Notes: generated by a model not told the origin, from the sequence alone. 9,177 bases of DNA from an uncultured bacterium (GCA_905215105.1 CAJMOI010000074.1:1-9177), one strand, 5' to 3'; positions 1 to 6,922 are shown, counted from the stretch's first letter. Made by a program: numbers and translations.

Positions 1-2
1 AT

Positions 3-27
3 TGTCTAACTTTTGGGGGTCACTTCA
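3..27. mobile_element. Possible right terminal inverted repeat of an IS3-family (IS150-group) insertion sequence
   Basis: Seen: a 25-base stretch starts TGTCTAACTTTTGGGGG and ends CACTTCA. Read on the other strand it begins TGAAGTGACCCCC and ends AAGTTAGACA. From memory this matches the pattern of IS150-group terminal repeats, which start TGTACTG, carry a run of C then A, and end AAGTTGGACA. The outer TG/CA ends also fit the family. If correct, the element lies to the left of the window and ends at base 27, and the 3-4 bases from 28 (AAT or AATC) would be one copy of the target duplication. No transposase coding is visible, so this rests on the repeat alone. Confidence 0.4.
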
Positions 28-69
28 AATCGGAAAGGGGTTTTTCAATCGATGAAAAGGCGGGAGAAA

Positions 70-345
70 TTATTCCTCTCTCATCTTTGCGAAGCACTCG
101 CTGCAGTACACAGGGCGATCCTCGCGGGGCTTGAAGGGAACTCTTGCTTCCTTGCCGCAGGAAGCGCACACAGCGGTGAACATCTCACGCTCGGGCTTTG
201 CAGCGTTCTTACGGGCATCGCGGCAGGCCTTGCATCTCTGGGGCTCGTTCACGAAGCCCTTGGATGCGTAGAACTCCTGTTCGCCAGCGGTGAACACGAA
301 TTCAGCGCCGCATTCTTTGCAGATCAGAGTCTTGTCTTCGTACAT
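70..345 (-). CDS. Small protein with two zinc ribbons, function unknown
   Basis: This 91-residue protein has four CxxC pairs: C9/C12 with C38/C41, and C60/C63 with C81/C84. They should form two treble-clef or ribbon-type zinc sites. The first domain carries a GEQEFYASKGF segment between its cysteine pairs, typical of the small 'probable zinc-ribbon' family common in Clostridia. The C-terminal half is basic, so nucleic-acid or ribosome contact is plausible but not shown. The ATG at 345 is chosen because AGTGAGGT precedes it with the GAGG core 9 nt upstream. A longer in-frame extension to 399 would run into the tRNA-like element and lacks a ribosome binding site. A TATTAT box lies at 371-366 without a convincing -35, so transcription may come from upstream. 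It is the last gene of the leftward block. No signal peptide or membrane segment is seen. Confidence 0.85.
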   Translation of the reverse strand: MYEDKTLICKECGAEFVFTAGEQEFYASKGFVNEPQRCKACRDARKNAAKPEREMFTAVCASCGKEARVPFKPREDRPVYCSECFAKMREE

Positions 346-378
346 TGTGAAATACCTCACTTTGGATAATAGATATTT

Positions 379-444
379 TGCCCGTAGACGGATTCGCACC
401 GCCGCCTTTGATAATCAACGCTCTACAACTTAAGCTACCGGGGC
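379..444 (-). pseudogene. tRNA-like element lacking an anticodon loop (probable degenerate tRNA)
   Basis: Read on the minus strand, the 66 nt can be laid out as a tRNA. The parts in order are acceptor GCCCCGG, TA at positions 8-9, D stem GCTT/GAGC with loop AAGTTGTA, an anticodon-arm remnant TTGATTATCAA, variable loop AGGC, T stem GGCGG/CCGTC around loop TGCGAAT, 3' acceptor TACGGGC, then A. The D and T arms are clear. Several features argue against a working tRNA. The anticodon arm folds only as a 4-bp stem with a 3-nt loop. The D loop lacks the GG pair. T-loop position 55 is G instead of T. Acceptor pairs 5-68 and 6-67 are mismatched. No CCA is encoded. It sits between the sigma-factor stop and the zinc-ribbon gene, same strand as both. 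A weak promoter (CTGACA at 474-469, AT-rich -10 near 450-444) may precede it. It may be a decayed tRNA or a tRNA-shaped leader element. Confidence 0.55.
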
Positions 445-470
445 ATATAAAAGTGGGTTGGAACCTGCTG

Positions 471-1055
471 TCAGACGGCATTCCGCAGCTTTTTGCGCAC
501 CCGCTGCATGGCATTCCCCACCGATTTAACGGAAATTCCCAGTGCAGAGGAAATTTCCTGATAGGAAAAGCCCGATACATAGCAGGAAAGCACCTGCTGC
601 TCCATCCGGGTCAGCGTGTTCCGGATTTTGTGCAGAAGCACATCCAGATTTTCACGGTCAATGAGCTGGGATTCCGGGTCCTGTATTGCGGCGAGATCAG
701 CTTCCCGATCCAGGGGAACCGCCTCTTTCATAATCTGGCCGCTGCGGCTGAAAGCACGGCGGAACGCAGACACGATACAATTGGAAATACAGACACCGGC
801 ATAGGTGGAAAAAGAAGCTCCGCCCGTTTGCCGAAAGGTGCGGGCCGCATGGTATAACCCCAGCAACCCCTCCTGGGAAAGGTCCTCCGCTTCCAGAAGT
901 GCTGAACGGTAAGGATAGGCGATTCGGTGAATCAGCGGAAAATATCGGGACGCCAGTTCCACAAAGGCTTCCCCCTGATTCTTTTGCACCAGTAAAACCA
1001 GTTCATTTTCGGAAATGGAGCTCCAGTTCAATCTTTCTGACACCTCAATGACCAA
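471..1055 (-). CDS. RNA polymerase sigma factor, sigma-70 family, SigH-like
   Basis: This 194-residue sigma factor directs core RNA polymerase to alternative promoters. Region 2 (about residues 29-101) holds the core-binding and -10 recognition helices, including EDLSQEGLLGLYHAARTF. Region 4 (about 140-191) contains the -35-binding helix-turn-helix, SYQEISSALGISVKSVGNAMQRVRKKL, which closely resembles Bacillus SigH (Spo0H) at SYQEIS, VKS and NALQRVKRKL. It lacks region 1.1 and a full region 3, as SigH does, and is slightly shorter. The first in-frame start with an AGGA 8 nt upstream is TTG at 1055; GTG at 1043 is an alternative. A sigma-A promoter lies just upstream, and a perfect palindrome covers the start region. 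The gene diverges from yifB. SigH governs early sporulation or competence in relatives, but its regulon here is unknown. A paralogous SigH-type factor is possible, so no symbol is given. Confidence 0.9.
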   Translation of the reverse strand: MVIEVSERLNWSSISENELVLLVQKNQGEAFVELASRYFPLIHRIAYPYRSALLEAEDLSQEGLLGLYHAARTFRQTGGASFSTYAGVCISNCIVSAFRRAFSRSGQIMKEAVPLDREADLAAIQDPESQLIDRENLDVLLHKIRNTLTRMEQQVLSCYVSGFSYQEISSALGISVKSVGNAMQRVRKKLRNAV

Positions 1056-1071
1056 ACAGGAAATCCTGTTT
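1054..1071. repeat. 18-bp perfect palindrome over the sigma-factor start
   Basis: AAACAGGA, two bases, TCCTGTTT. The arms are perfectly complementary. The site begins 6 bp downstream of the predicted -10 box and covers the expected transcription start, the AGGA ribosome binding site and the first bases of the TTG start codon. Its symmetry and position fit a repressor operator. In RNA it could also fold and hide the ribosome binding site. No protein is known to bind it here. Confidence 0.6.
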
Positions 1072-1076
1072 TTTCA

Positions 1077-1105
1077 ATCATACCCTATTCCAACTGAAAA
1101 GTCAA
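1077..1105 (-). promoter_or_regulatory. Sigma-A promoter of the SigH-like sigma-factor gene
   Basis: On the minus strand, TTGACT (1105-1100) and TATGAT (1082-1077) are separated by exactly 17 bp, each one base from consensus. The predicted start is near 1070, giving a leader of only about 15 nt before the TTG codon. Confidence 0.75.
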
Positions 1106-1209
1106 CAAAAATTCAAAAATTATCCATAATTTTTTACGCATTCATTAGTTTCTACGAATTTTGTCAGTGATTCACAGCAAAACTGCATGGAAATCAGGCA
1201 CTTTTCAGG

Positions 1210-1220
1210 GGGTAATACCC
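1210..1220. repeat. Short palindrome in the sigma factor/yifB spacer
   Basis: GGGTA-A-TACCC is an 11-bp perfect palindrome in the AT-rich spacer 1056-1324, about 40 bp upstream of the TATAAT box proposed for yifB. It could be an operator half-site pair, but an 11-bp palindrome is short. Apart from this, the two promoters and the start-site palindrome, I see nothing else in the 269-bp spacer. Confidence 0.3.
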
Positions 1221-1261
1221 TTATATTTCTTTTATGAAACTATATCCATTTCTGCCGCGAC

Positions 1262-1267
1262 TATAAT
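1262..1267 (+). promoter_or_regulatory. Possible -10 box of the yifB promoter
   Basis: A perfect TATAAT lies 57 bp before the yifB ATG, which would give a leader of about 50 nt. No good -35 hexamer exists at 16-18 bp, and the TGn extension is absent, so this is either a weak or an activator-dependent promoter. Confidence 0.4.
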
Positions 1268-1324
1268 AACAGTATATGCAGCGGCGCTGCAAACAGTACT
1301 CACGGAAATTGGAGAAAACTTATT

Positions 1325-2860
1325 ATGACTGCACGGCTTTTCAGTATGGGATTATTCGGGCTGGAAACCTACACGGTGGAAGTGGAGGCGGACATTTCCC
1401 GTGGCCTGCCCGCTTTTGATATTGTCGGCCTGCCGGATACCGCTGTCCGGGAGTCCCGGGAACGGGTGCGGGCCGCGATGAAAAACTGCGGATTTGACTT
1501 TCCGGTCAGCCGGATTACCATGAATCTGGCGCCCGCGGACAAGAAAAAAGAGGGACCCATGTACGACCTTCCCCTGTTGGCGGCACTGCTGGCGGCCACC
1601 GGACAGCTGAACGCTCCTCTGGACGACTGCGTTTTTGTGGGAGAGCTGTCCCTTTCCGGAGAAATCCGGCCGGTTCGGGGCGTGCTGCCCATGGCCATCG
1701 CTGCCCGGGAAGCCGGGTTCCGGCGGCTGTTTGTCCCGGCGGAAAACGCCCGGGAAGGCGCAGTAGCCGAAGGGCTGGAGGTCTACCCGGTGAAAAATGT
1801 CCGGGAGCTGACCGACCATCTGGAGGGGATTTCTCTGCTCTCTCCGGCGGTTCCCGCAGAAGCCGCTCAGGAAACCGCTGCCTCCGCCCTGTTGGACTTT
1901 TCCGACGTGCGGGGACAACTGGAAGCCAAGCGGGCTTTGGAAATTGCCGCCAGCGGCGGACACAATGTGCTGATGGTAGGGCCTCCCGGCTCCGGCAAAA
2001 GTATGCTGGCCAAGCGGATTCCCACCATCCTGCCGGACATGACTTATGAGGAAATGATTGAGACCACCAAGATTCATTCGGTAGCGGGAACCATTCCCAA
2101 AGGCGGGACCCTGATCCGCACCCGGCCTTTCCGCTCCCCTCACCACACCATTTCTGCCCCGGGGCTGTCCGGCGGCGGCAGTATTCCCCGGCCGGGAGAG
2201 ATTTCTCTTGCCCACAACGGCGTGCTGTTTCTGGACGAGCTGCCGGAGTTTACCCGCATTGCCATGGAGGTACTGCGCCAACCCATGGAGGATGGCACTG
2301 TGACCATTTCCCGGGTAAACGGCTCCGTCACTTATCCCTGTTCCGTTATGCTGGTGGCGGCCATGAACCCCTGCCCCTGCGGCTATTTCGGCCACCCCAC
2401 CCGGAAATGCACCTGCTCTCCCGGCGCGGTGGACCGGTATCTGGGGCGGATTTCCGGACCGCTGCTGGACCGGCTGGACATCCACGTGGAGGTGGAACCG
2501 GTGAAGTTCGACGAGCTTTCCAGCCGGGAAAAAGCCGAGTCCTCCGCCGCCATCCGGGAACGGGTCAACCGGGCCCGGGAGGTGCAGAACCGGCGGTTTG
2601 CCGGAACGGGCATTACCTGTAATGCCCGAATTCCCGCCGCCATGCTTCACGAGGTCTGCACCATTACCGACACCGCCCAAAAGCTCATGCGCACCGCCTT
2701 TACCCAGCTGGGGCTCTCCGGTCGGGCCTATGACCGGGTGATGAAGGTGGCCCGCACCATCGCGGATCTGGAAGGGTATGAAGAGATTCAGCCTCAGCAT
2801 GCGGCAGAAGCCATTCAGTACCGGAGTCTTGACCGGAAATACTGGACCCGGGAGCTGTAA
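1325..2860 (+). CDS. yifB: YifB/ComM family Mg-chelatase-like AAA+ ATPase
   Basis: This 511-residue protein matches the full length of the YifB/ComM family. An N-terminal ChlI-like domain with a Lon-protease-type fold (about 1-170) is followed by a Mg-chelatase AAA+ module and a C-terminal Mg-chelatase helical domain (about 400-511). Walker A is GPPGSGKS at 219-226 and Walker B is LFLDELPEF at 301-309. A family-typical cysteine cluster C350, C352, C362, C364 follows MNP, and LLDRLDIHVEV ends the AAA core. The ComM homologue of Gram-negative bacteria is a hexameric helicase that drives branch migration when transformed single-stranded DNA integrates. Despite the name it does not make chlorophyll. 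The ATG at 1325 has GGAG 10 nt upstream. It is transcribed divergently from the SigH-like gene. No terminator is evident before the MATE gene, so some read-through is likely. Confidence 0.95.
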   Translation: MTARLFSMGLFGLETYTVEVEADISRGLPAFDIVGLPDTAVRESRERVRAAMKNCGFDFPVSRITMNLAPADKKKEGPMYDLPLLAALLAATGQLNAPLDDCVFVGELSLSGEIRPVRGVLPMAIAAREAGFRRLFVPAENAREGAVAEGLEVYPVKNVRELTDHLEGISLLSPAVPAEAAQETAASALLDFSDVRGQLEAKRALEIAASGGHNVLMVGPPGSGKSMLAKRIPTILPDMTYEEMIETTKIHSVAGTIPKGGTLIRTRPFRSPHHTISAPGLSGGGSIPRPGEISLAHNGVLFLDELPEFTRIAMEVLRQPMEDGTVTISRVNGSVTYPCSVMLVAAMNPCPCGYFGHPTRKCTCSPGAVDRYLGRISGPLLDRLDIHVEVEPVKFDELSSREKAESSAAIRERVNRAREVQNRRFAGTGITCNARIPAAMLHEVCTITDTAQKLMRTAFTQLGLSGRAYDRVMKVARTIADLEGYEEIQPQHAAEAIQYRSLDRKYWTREL

Positions 2861-2880
2861 TTTTTTTGAAAATCACGCCA

Positions 2881-2909
2881 TGGACAAACTGCCGGAAATG
2901 TGCTATGCT
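2881..2909 (+). promoter_or_regulatory. Extended -10 promoter of the MATE transporter gene
   Basis: TGGACA (2881-2886) and TATGCT (2904-2909) are 17 bp apart, with TG at 2901-2902 giving an extended -10. The predicted start is near 2916. It lies in the short gap after the yifB stop, so the transporter can be expressed independently of yifB. Confidence 0.55.
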
Positions 2910-2941
2910 GGGAAATGCTGCCGCGCGATTGCGGAATTTTT

Positions 2942-2950
2942 GGAAAGAGG
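2942..2950 (+). promoter_or_regulatory. Ribosome binding site that selects the TTG start of the MATE gene
   Basis: GGAAAGAGG, followed after 9 nt by TTG at 2960. The upstream in-frame GTG (2900) and ATG (2915) have no comparable site. The GTG also lies inside the -10 box, so it could not be in the transcript from this promoter. Confidence 0.6.
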
Positions 2951-2959
2951 GCGTTATCT

Positions 2960-4354
2960 TTGGTTAAGGAAAACAAAATCACGGAAGGCGTTATCTGGAA
3001 ACAGCTGCTCTCCTTCTTCTTCCCCATTCTGCTGGGAACCTTTTTTCAGCAGCTGTACAACACGGTGGACGCCATTATTGTGGGCAATTTCGTGGGAACC
3101 CAGGCGCTGGCTGCCGTGGGCGGCGCCACTGGTACCATTATCAACCTGCTGGTGGGTTTCTTCGTGGGTCTTTCCGCCGGTGCAACGGTGATTACCTCCC
3201 AGTATTACGGCGCACGCAGAGCAGCGGAAACCAGTCAGGCCGTTCACACCTCTGTGGCACTGGGCATTGCAGGCGGCCTTTTCTTTATGGTGCTGGGCAT
3301 GGCGCTGTCTCCCTGGGCACTAAGAGCCATGGGTACGCCGGAAGACGTGATGGAATACGCCACGGTCTACATTGAGATTTATTTCGGCGGCATGGTGTTC
3401 AACCTGCTCTATAACATGGGCTCCGGTATTCTCCGGGCTGTGGGCGATTCCCGGCGGCCCCTGTATTTTCTCATTCTCTGTACGGTGCTGAATCTGGTGC
3501 TGGACCTGCTGTTTGTTCCGGTGTTTCACTGGGGCGTGGCCGGCGTGGGCATTGCCACCATCGCCAGTCAGGCCATCAGCGCCATTCTGATTCTGGTGGT
3601 GCTCATGCGGTCGGAGGACGTGTACCGGCTGCATCTGCGGGACATCCGGATGAACTGGTACATTCTCCGAAACATCATTCAGATCGGCCTGCCTGCGGGC
3701 TTGCAGTCCGTCATGTACAACGCTTCCAACATCATCATTCAGTCCACCATCAACACCTTTGGCACCAACACCGTGGCGGCGTGGACTGCATACGGCAAAA
3801 TTGACGGCCTGTTCTGGATGATTATGGGCGCTTTCGGTACATCGGTCACCACCTTTTCCGGACAGAACTTCGGCGCACAGAAATACGACCGGATTCGCAA
3901 AAGCGTTCACATCTGTCTGGTCATGGCTTTTGGTACCGCCTTTTTCCTCAGCACGGTGCTGTATTTCTGGGGCTCCTATGTGTACCAGCTCTTTACCTCC
4001 GACCAGAACGTGATGAAAATCGGCATGGATATCCTTCACACCATGGTGCCCTTCTACTTCACCTATGTGTGCATCGAAATTTTCTCCGGCGCCATGCGCG
4101 GTACGGGCGACTCGCTGGTTCCCATGATACTCACGGGACTGGGCATCTGTGTCCTGCGTGTGGTGTGGATCAGTCTGGCAGTGCCGGTATGGAATCAGGT
4201 GGAAACGGTCATTCTCAGCTATCCCATTACCTGGTCCATCACTTCGGTACTGTTCGTGATTTACTACCTACAGGGCGGCTGGCTGCGAAAACGGATTCAG
4301 CGGATGGGCTTTGAACCGGAACCGCCCCGCCAGAAACGGCGTCGCCGGACCTGA
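2960..4354 (+). CDS. MATE family multidrug/cation antiporter, NorM-like
   Basis: A 464-residue inner-membrane transporter expected to expel organic cations or drugs in exchange for Na+ or H+. The chain is strongly hydrophobic, with about 12 membrane segments arranged as two similar halves. The first half opens with LLSFFFPILLGTFFQQLYNT and VDAIIVGNFVG, a hallmark of the family; the second begins near IIQIGLPAGLQSVMYNASN. NMGSGILRAVGDSRRP and FSGAMRGTGDSLVP are the matching motifs of the two halves. The TTG at 2960 is preferred because of the ribosome binding site 9 nt upstream and because translation then begins at VKENKITEGVIW, a normal MATE amino terminus. A 484-residue form from GTG at 2900 would add an unusual non-hydrophobic extension. 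The C-terminal tail is highly basic (KRRRRT) and cytoplasmic. Substrate cannot be deduced. It is followed at once by a terminator. Confidence 0.93.
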   Translation: MVKENKITEGVIWKQLLSFFFPILLGTFFQQLYNTVDAIIVGNFVGTQALAAVGGATGTIINLLVGFFVGLSAGATVITSQYYGARRAAETSQAVHTSVALGIAGGLFFMVLGMALSPWALRAMGTPEDVMEYATVYIEIYFGGMVFNLLYNMGSGILRAVGDSRRPLYFLILCTVLNLVLDLLFVPVFHWGVAGVGIATIASQAISAILILVVLMRSEDVYRLHLRDIRMNWYILRNIIQIGLPAGLQSVMYNASNIIIQSTINTFGTNTVAAWTAYGKIDGLFWMIMGAFGTSVTTFSGQNFGAQKYDRIRKSVHICLVMAFGTAFFLSTVLYFWGSYVYQLFTSDQNVMKIGMDILHTMVPFYFTYVCIEIFSGAMRGTGDSLVPMILTGLGICVLRVVWISLAVPVWNQVETVILSYPITWSITSVLFVIYYLQGGWLRKRIQRMGFEPEPPRQKRRRRT

Positions 4355-4370
4355 AACTTTATTACAAAAC

Positions 4371-4417
4371 AAAATGCTTTATGGTTGAGAGCTTCCCAGC
4401 CATAAAGCATTTTTTAT
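4371..4417. terminator. Bidirectional rho-independent terminator between the MATE gene and clpC
   Basis: The 14-nt arms AAAATGCTTTATGG (4371-4384) and CCATAAAGCATTTT (4400-4413) pair perfectly around a 15-nt loop. On the plus strand a T run follows. On the minus strand the stem ends in TTTTGTTTTGT. It lies 16 bp after the transporter stop and 11 bp after the clpC stop, so it can serve both convergent transcripts. Confidence 0.85.
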
Positions 4418-4424
4418 TGGGGTA

Positions 4425-6884
4425 TCAGGATACCTTGATCTCTGCGGCGTCGAATACAAACCGGTTTTCCCGGAACCGGCACACTGCCGGAACCCCAGCC
4501 TGTAAATGGCCGGACAGCAGTTCCTCCGCCATCAGCGTTTCCACGCCGGTCTGGATGACTCTGCGCAGCGGACGGGCTCCATACAGCGGGTCCCGACCCT
4601 GACGGGCGATTTCCGCCACGGCTTCTTCTGAAAAGGTGACGGAAAGCCCCAGATCTTCCGCCCGCCGGGACAGGCTTTTCAGCATCAGCACGGTGATTTG
4701 CCCCAGCTGTTCATCGGTGAGCTTTCGGAACACGATGCACTCGTCCACCCGGTTGAGGAATTCCGGACGGAACAGCTTTTTCACCTCTTCCATCACCAGC
4801 TCCCGAACCCGCGCCGCGTCGGCCTCGCTGTCTTCCCCGGAAGAAAAGCCCAGTTTCCGGTTCTGGCTGGTAATCAGCCTTGCGCCGATATTGGAGGTCA
4901 TGATGACCACCGTGTTGCGGAAATCCACATGCCGCCCCTGAGAATCCGTCAGTCGGCCGTCCTCCAGAATTTGCAGCAGCAGATTGAATACATCCGGATG
5001 GGCTTTCTCGATTTCATCGAAGAGCACCACCGAATAGGGGTGGCTGCGGACGGCTTCCGTCAGCTGTCCCCCTTCTTCATAGCCCACATACCCGGGCGGC
5101 GAACCCACCAGTCGGGAAACCGTGTGCTTTTCCATATATTCCGACATATCAAACCGGAGCATGGCGGTTTCGTCCCCGAACAGCACCTCTGCCAGCGCCC
5201 GGCAAAGCTCCGTTTTGCCCACACCGGTGGGGCCCAGAAACAGGAAGGAGCCGATGGGGCGTTTCGGGTCTTTCAGCCCCACGCGGCCCCGGCGGATGGC
5301 TTTCGCCACGGCGGAGACCGCTTCCTCCTGCCCCACAATCCGGCCATGGAGCCGCTCTTCCAGATGGAGCAGCCGCTGCCCCTCTTCTTCCGTCAGCCGG
5401 GAAACCGGAACCCCTGTCCAGAGGGAAACCACGCCCGCCACGTCCTCGGCGGTGACTTCTCCCTTTTGCTCCTTGGTTTCATCCTTCCAGCTCTCCTTCT
5501 GCTCTTCCAGACGGCGGCGAAGCTCCTTCTGTTCGTCTCGCAGAGAAGCGGCGCGCTCAAAGTCCTGGGCATTGACGGCGGAGGTTTTTTCCTGTTCCAG
5601 CTCCCGCACCTTCTGTTCCAGCTGCCGGATGCCGTCCGGCGCGGTATATGCGCTGAGCCGCACCCGGGACGCTGATTCGTCCATGACGTCAATGGCTTTG
5701 TCCGGCAGGAACCGGTCGGGAATATACCGGGCGGAAAGGCGCACGGCGGCCTGGATGGCCTCGTCGGTGATTTTCACCCGGTGATGGGCTTCGTACCGGT
5801 CCCGAAGGCCATAGAGAATCTTCTCCGCTTCCTCCTGGGTGGGCTCTCCCACCTTAACCGGCTGAAAACGTCGTTCCAGCGCGCCGTCCTTTTCGATATA
5901 CCGCCGGTACTCACTGACGGTACTGGTGCCGATAATCTGAATTTCTCCCCGGGACAGGGCGGGCTTAAGAATGTTGGCGGCATCCGCGGTCCCCTCTCCT
6001 CCGCCGGTTCCCACCAGCGTATGGAGCTCATCGAGGAAGAGAATCACATTTCCACAGCGGCGCACCTCGTCCAGCGCATTTTTCACCCGTTCCTCAAAAT
6101 CGCCCCGGTACCGGGTTCCCGCTACCATGCCGGTGAGATCCAGCGAAAAAATGCGCTTTTCCCGCAGCAGGTCGGGAACCTGTTCCGACTGGATCAGTTG
6201 GGCAAGGCCCTCTACCACGGCGGTTTTGCCCACCCCCGGTTCTCCCAGAAGTACCGGGTTGTTCTTGGTGCGGCGGCACAGAATCTGGATCATCCGCTGA
6301 ATTTCCGCCTGCCGCCCCACCACCGGGTCCAGCTTGCCTTCACTGGCCAGACGGGTCAAATCCCGCCCGAACCGTTCCAGGGATTTCAGGGGCTTCTTTT
6401 CCGGATGCTCCGGATGCTTTTCCGAACGTTCCGGCAGCTTTTCCCCGGCTCCTTCCGCCCCCGTCAGGCTCTGGCGGATGGCGCTGGGCGTTGCGCCCAT
6501 TTGGACAAGAAAGCGCAGGCCGTAGCTGTCCCGCTCTTCCAGAATGGCCAGCAGGATGTGCTCCGTGCCCACATAGGGCTGATGATGGGAAGAGGCCTTT
6601 GCCCGGGCAGTCTGCAAAATCCGCTTGCTTCGGGGCGTCAGGTCGGAAGAGTCCAGATGGGTGGGCTCTCCGGCAGGCACTTTTTCCCGAATGAGGGTTT
6701 CCAGCTGCGATGCACTGGCCCCCAGCTTTTCCAGCACCTCAGAGGCGGTGTTCTCCCCAATGAGCAGCATTCCCAACAACATATGCTCACTGCCTACATA
6801 GTCATGTCCCAGTTCCTGTGCCTTTTCCAGCGCGCAGTTCAGCACCTGGTTGGCTTTTTCCGTAAAACCGTCAAATCGCAGCAT
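4425..6884 (-). CDS. clpC: ATP-dependent Clp protease ATP-binding subunit ClpC
   Basis: This 819-residue class I Hsp100 unfoldase feeds substrates to ClpP in the cytoplasm. Two Clp_N repeats (about 6-60 and 82-140) come first. Next is a charged linker rich in PE, EK and HP (143-168) that is unlike the Bacillus one. D1 has Walker A GEPGVGKT 214-221, pore loop YRG 259-261, Walker B ILFLDE 281-286 and arginines 338-339. A UVR-type middle domain (about 420-465, NAQDFERAASLRDEQKEL) is the ClpC hallmark that binds adaptors. D2 has Walker A GPTGVGKT 551-558, pore loop GYVG 598-601 and Walker B VVLFDE 619-624. E33 and E108, in the two Y-V-G-[ST]-E-H motifs, align with the Bacillus phosphoarginine-receptor glutamates E32 and E106. 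The ATG has GGAGG 11 nt upstream. It is the last gene of the CtsR operon, 38 nt after mcsB. All ATPase motifs are intact. Confidence 0.97.
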   Translation of the reverse strand: MLRFDGFTEKANQVLNCALEKAQELGHDYVGSEHMLLGMLLIGENTASEVLEKLGASASQLETLIREKVPAGEPTHLDSSDLTPRSKRILQTARAKASSHHQPYVGTEHILLAILEERDSYGLRFLVQMGATPSAIRQSLTGAEGAGEKLPERSEKHPEHPEKKPLKSLERFGRDLTRLASEGKLDPVVGRQAEIQRMIQILCRRTKNNPVLLGEPGVGKTAVVEGLAQLIQSEQVPDLLREKRIFSLDLTGMVAGTRYRGDFEERVKNALDEVRRCGNVILFLDELHTLVGTGGGEGTADAANILKPALSRGEIQIIGTSTVSEYRRYIEKDGALERRFQPVKVGEPTQEEAEKILYGLRDRYEAHHRVKITDEAIQAAVRLSARYIPDRFLPDKAIDVMDESASRVRLSAYTAPDGIRQLEQKVRELEQEKTSAVNAQDFERAASLRDEQKELRRRLEEQKESWKDETKEQKGEVTAEDVAGVVSLWTGVPVSRLTEEEGQRLLHLEERLHGRIVGQEEAVSAVAKAIRRGRVGLKDPKRPIGSFLFLGPTGVGKTELCRALAEVLFGDETAMLRFDMSEYMEKHTVSRLVGSPPGYVGYEEGGQLTEAVRSHPYSVVLFDEIEKAHPDVFNLLLQILEDGRLTDSQGRHVDFRNTVVIMTSNIGARLITSQNRKLGFSSGEDSEADAARVRELVMEEVKKLFRPEFLNRVDECIVFRKLTDEQLGQITVLMLKSLSRRAEDLGLSVTFSEEAVAEIARQGRDPLYGARPLRRVIQTGVETLMAEELLSGHLQAGVPAVCRFRENRFVFDAAEIKVS

Positions 6885-6922
6885 GTTCTTTTACGCCTCC
6901 TCCTCCGCAATTGGCAAACCGG

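Noticed and set aside
40..62. Partial palindrome TTTTTCAATCGATGAAAAGG near the left edge as terminator for the zinc-ribbon gene
   Set aside because: AT-rich stem of 5-6 bp with no T run on the minus strand; too weak.
378..857. 159-codon plus-strand open frame across the tRNA-like element and sigma gene
   Set aside because: Antisense to the SigH-like gene and to the tRNA-like element; no coding signal of its own.
1352..2800. Open frame of about 480 codons on the minus strand across yifB
   Set aside because: Antisense to a clear, full-length AAA+ gene; low-complexity G/H/Q/R-rich composition is typical of the reverse of GC-rich codons; no family motif.
2826..2868. T7 run right after the yifB stop as a terminator
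   Set aside because: The sequence before it gives only a weak self-complementary CCGG stem; not convincing as a rho-independent terminator.
4698..5675. Open frame of about 325 codons on the plus strand inside clpC
   Set aside because: Antisense shadow of an intact clpC; composition matches other shadows and no motif is visible.
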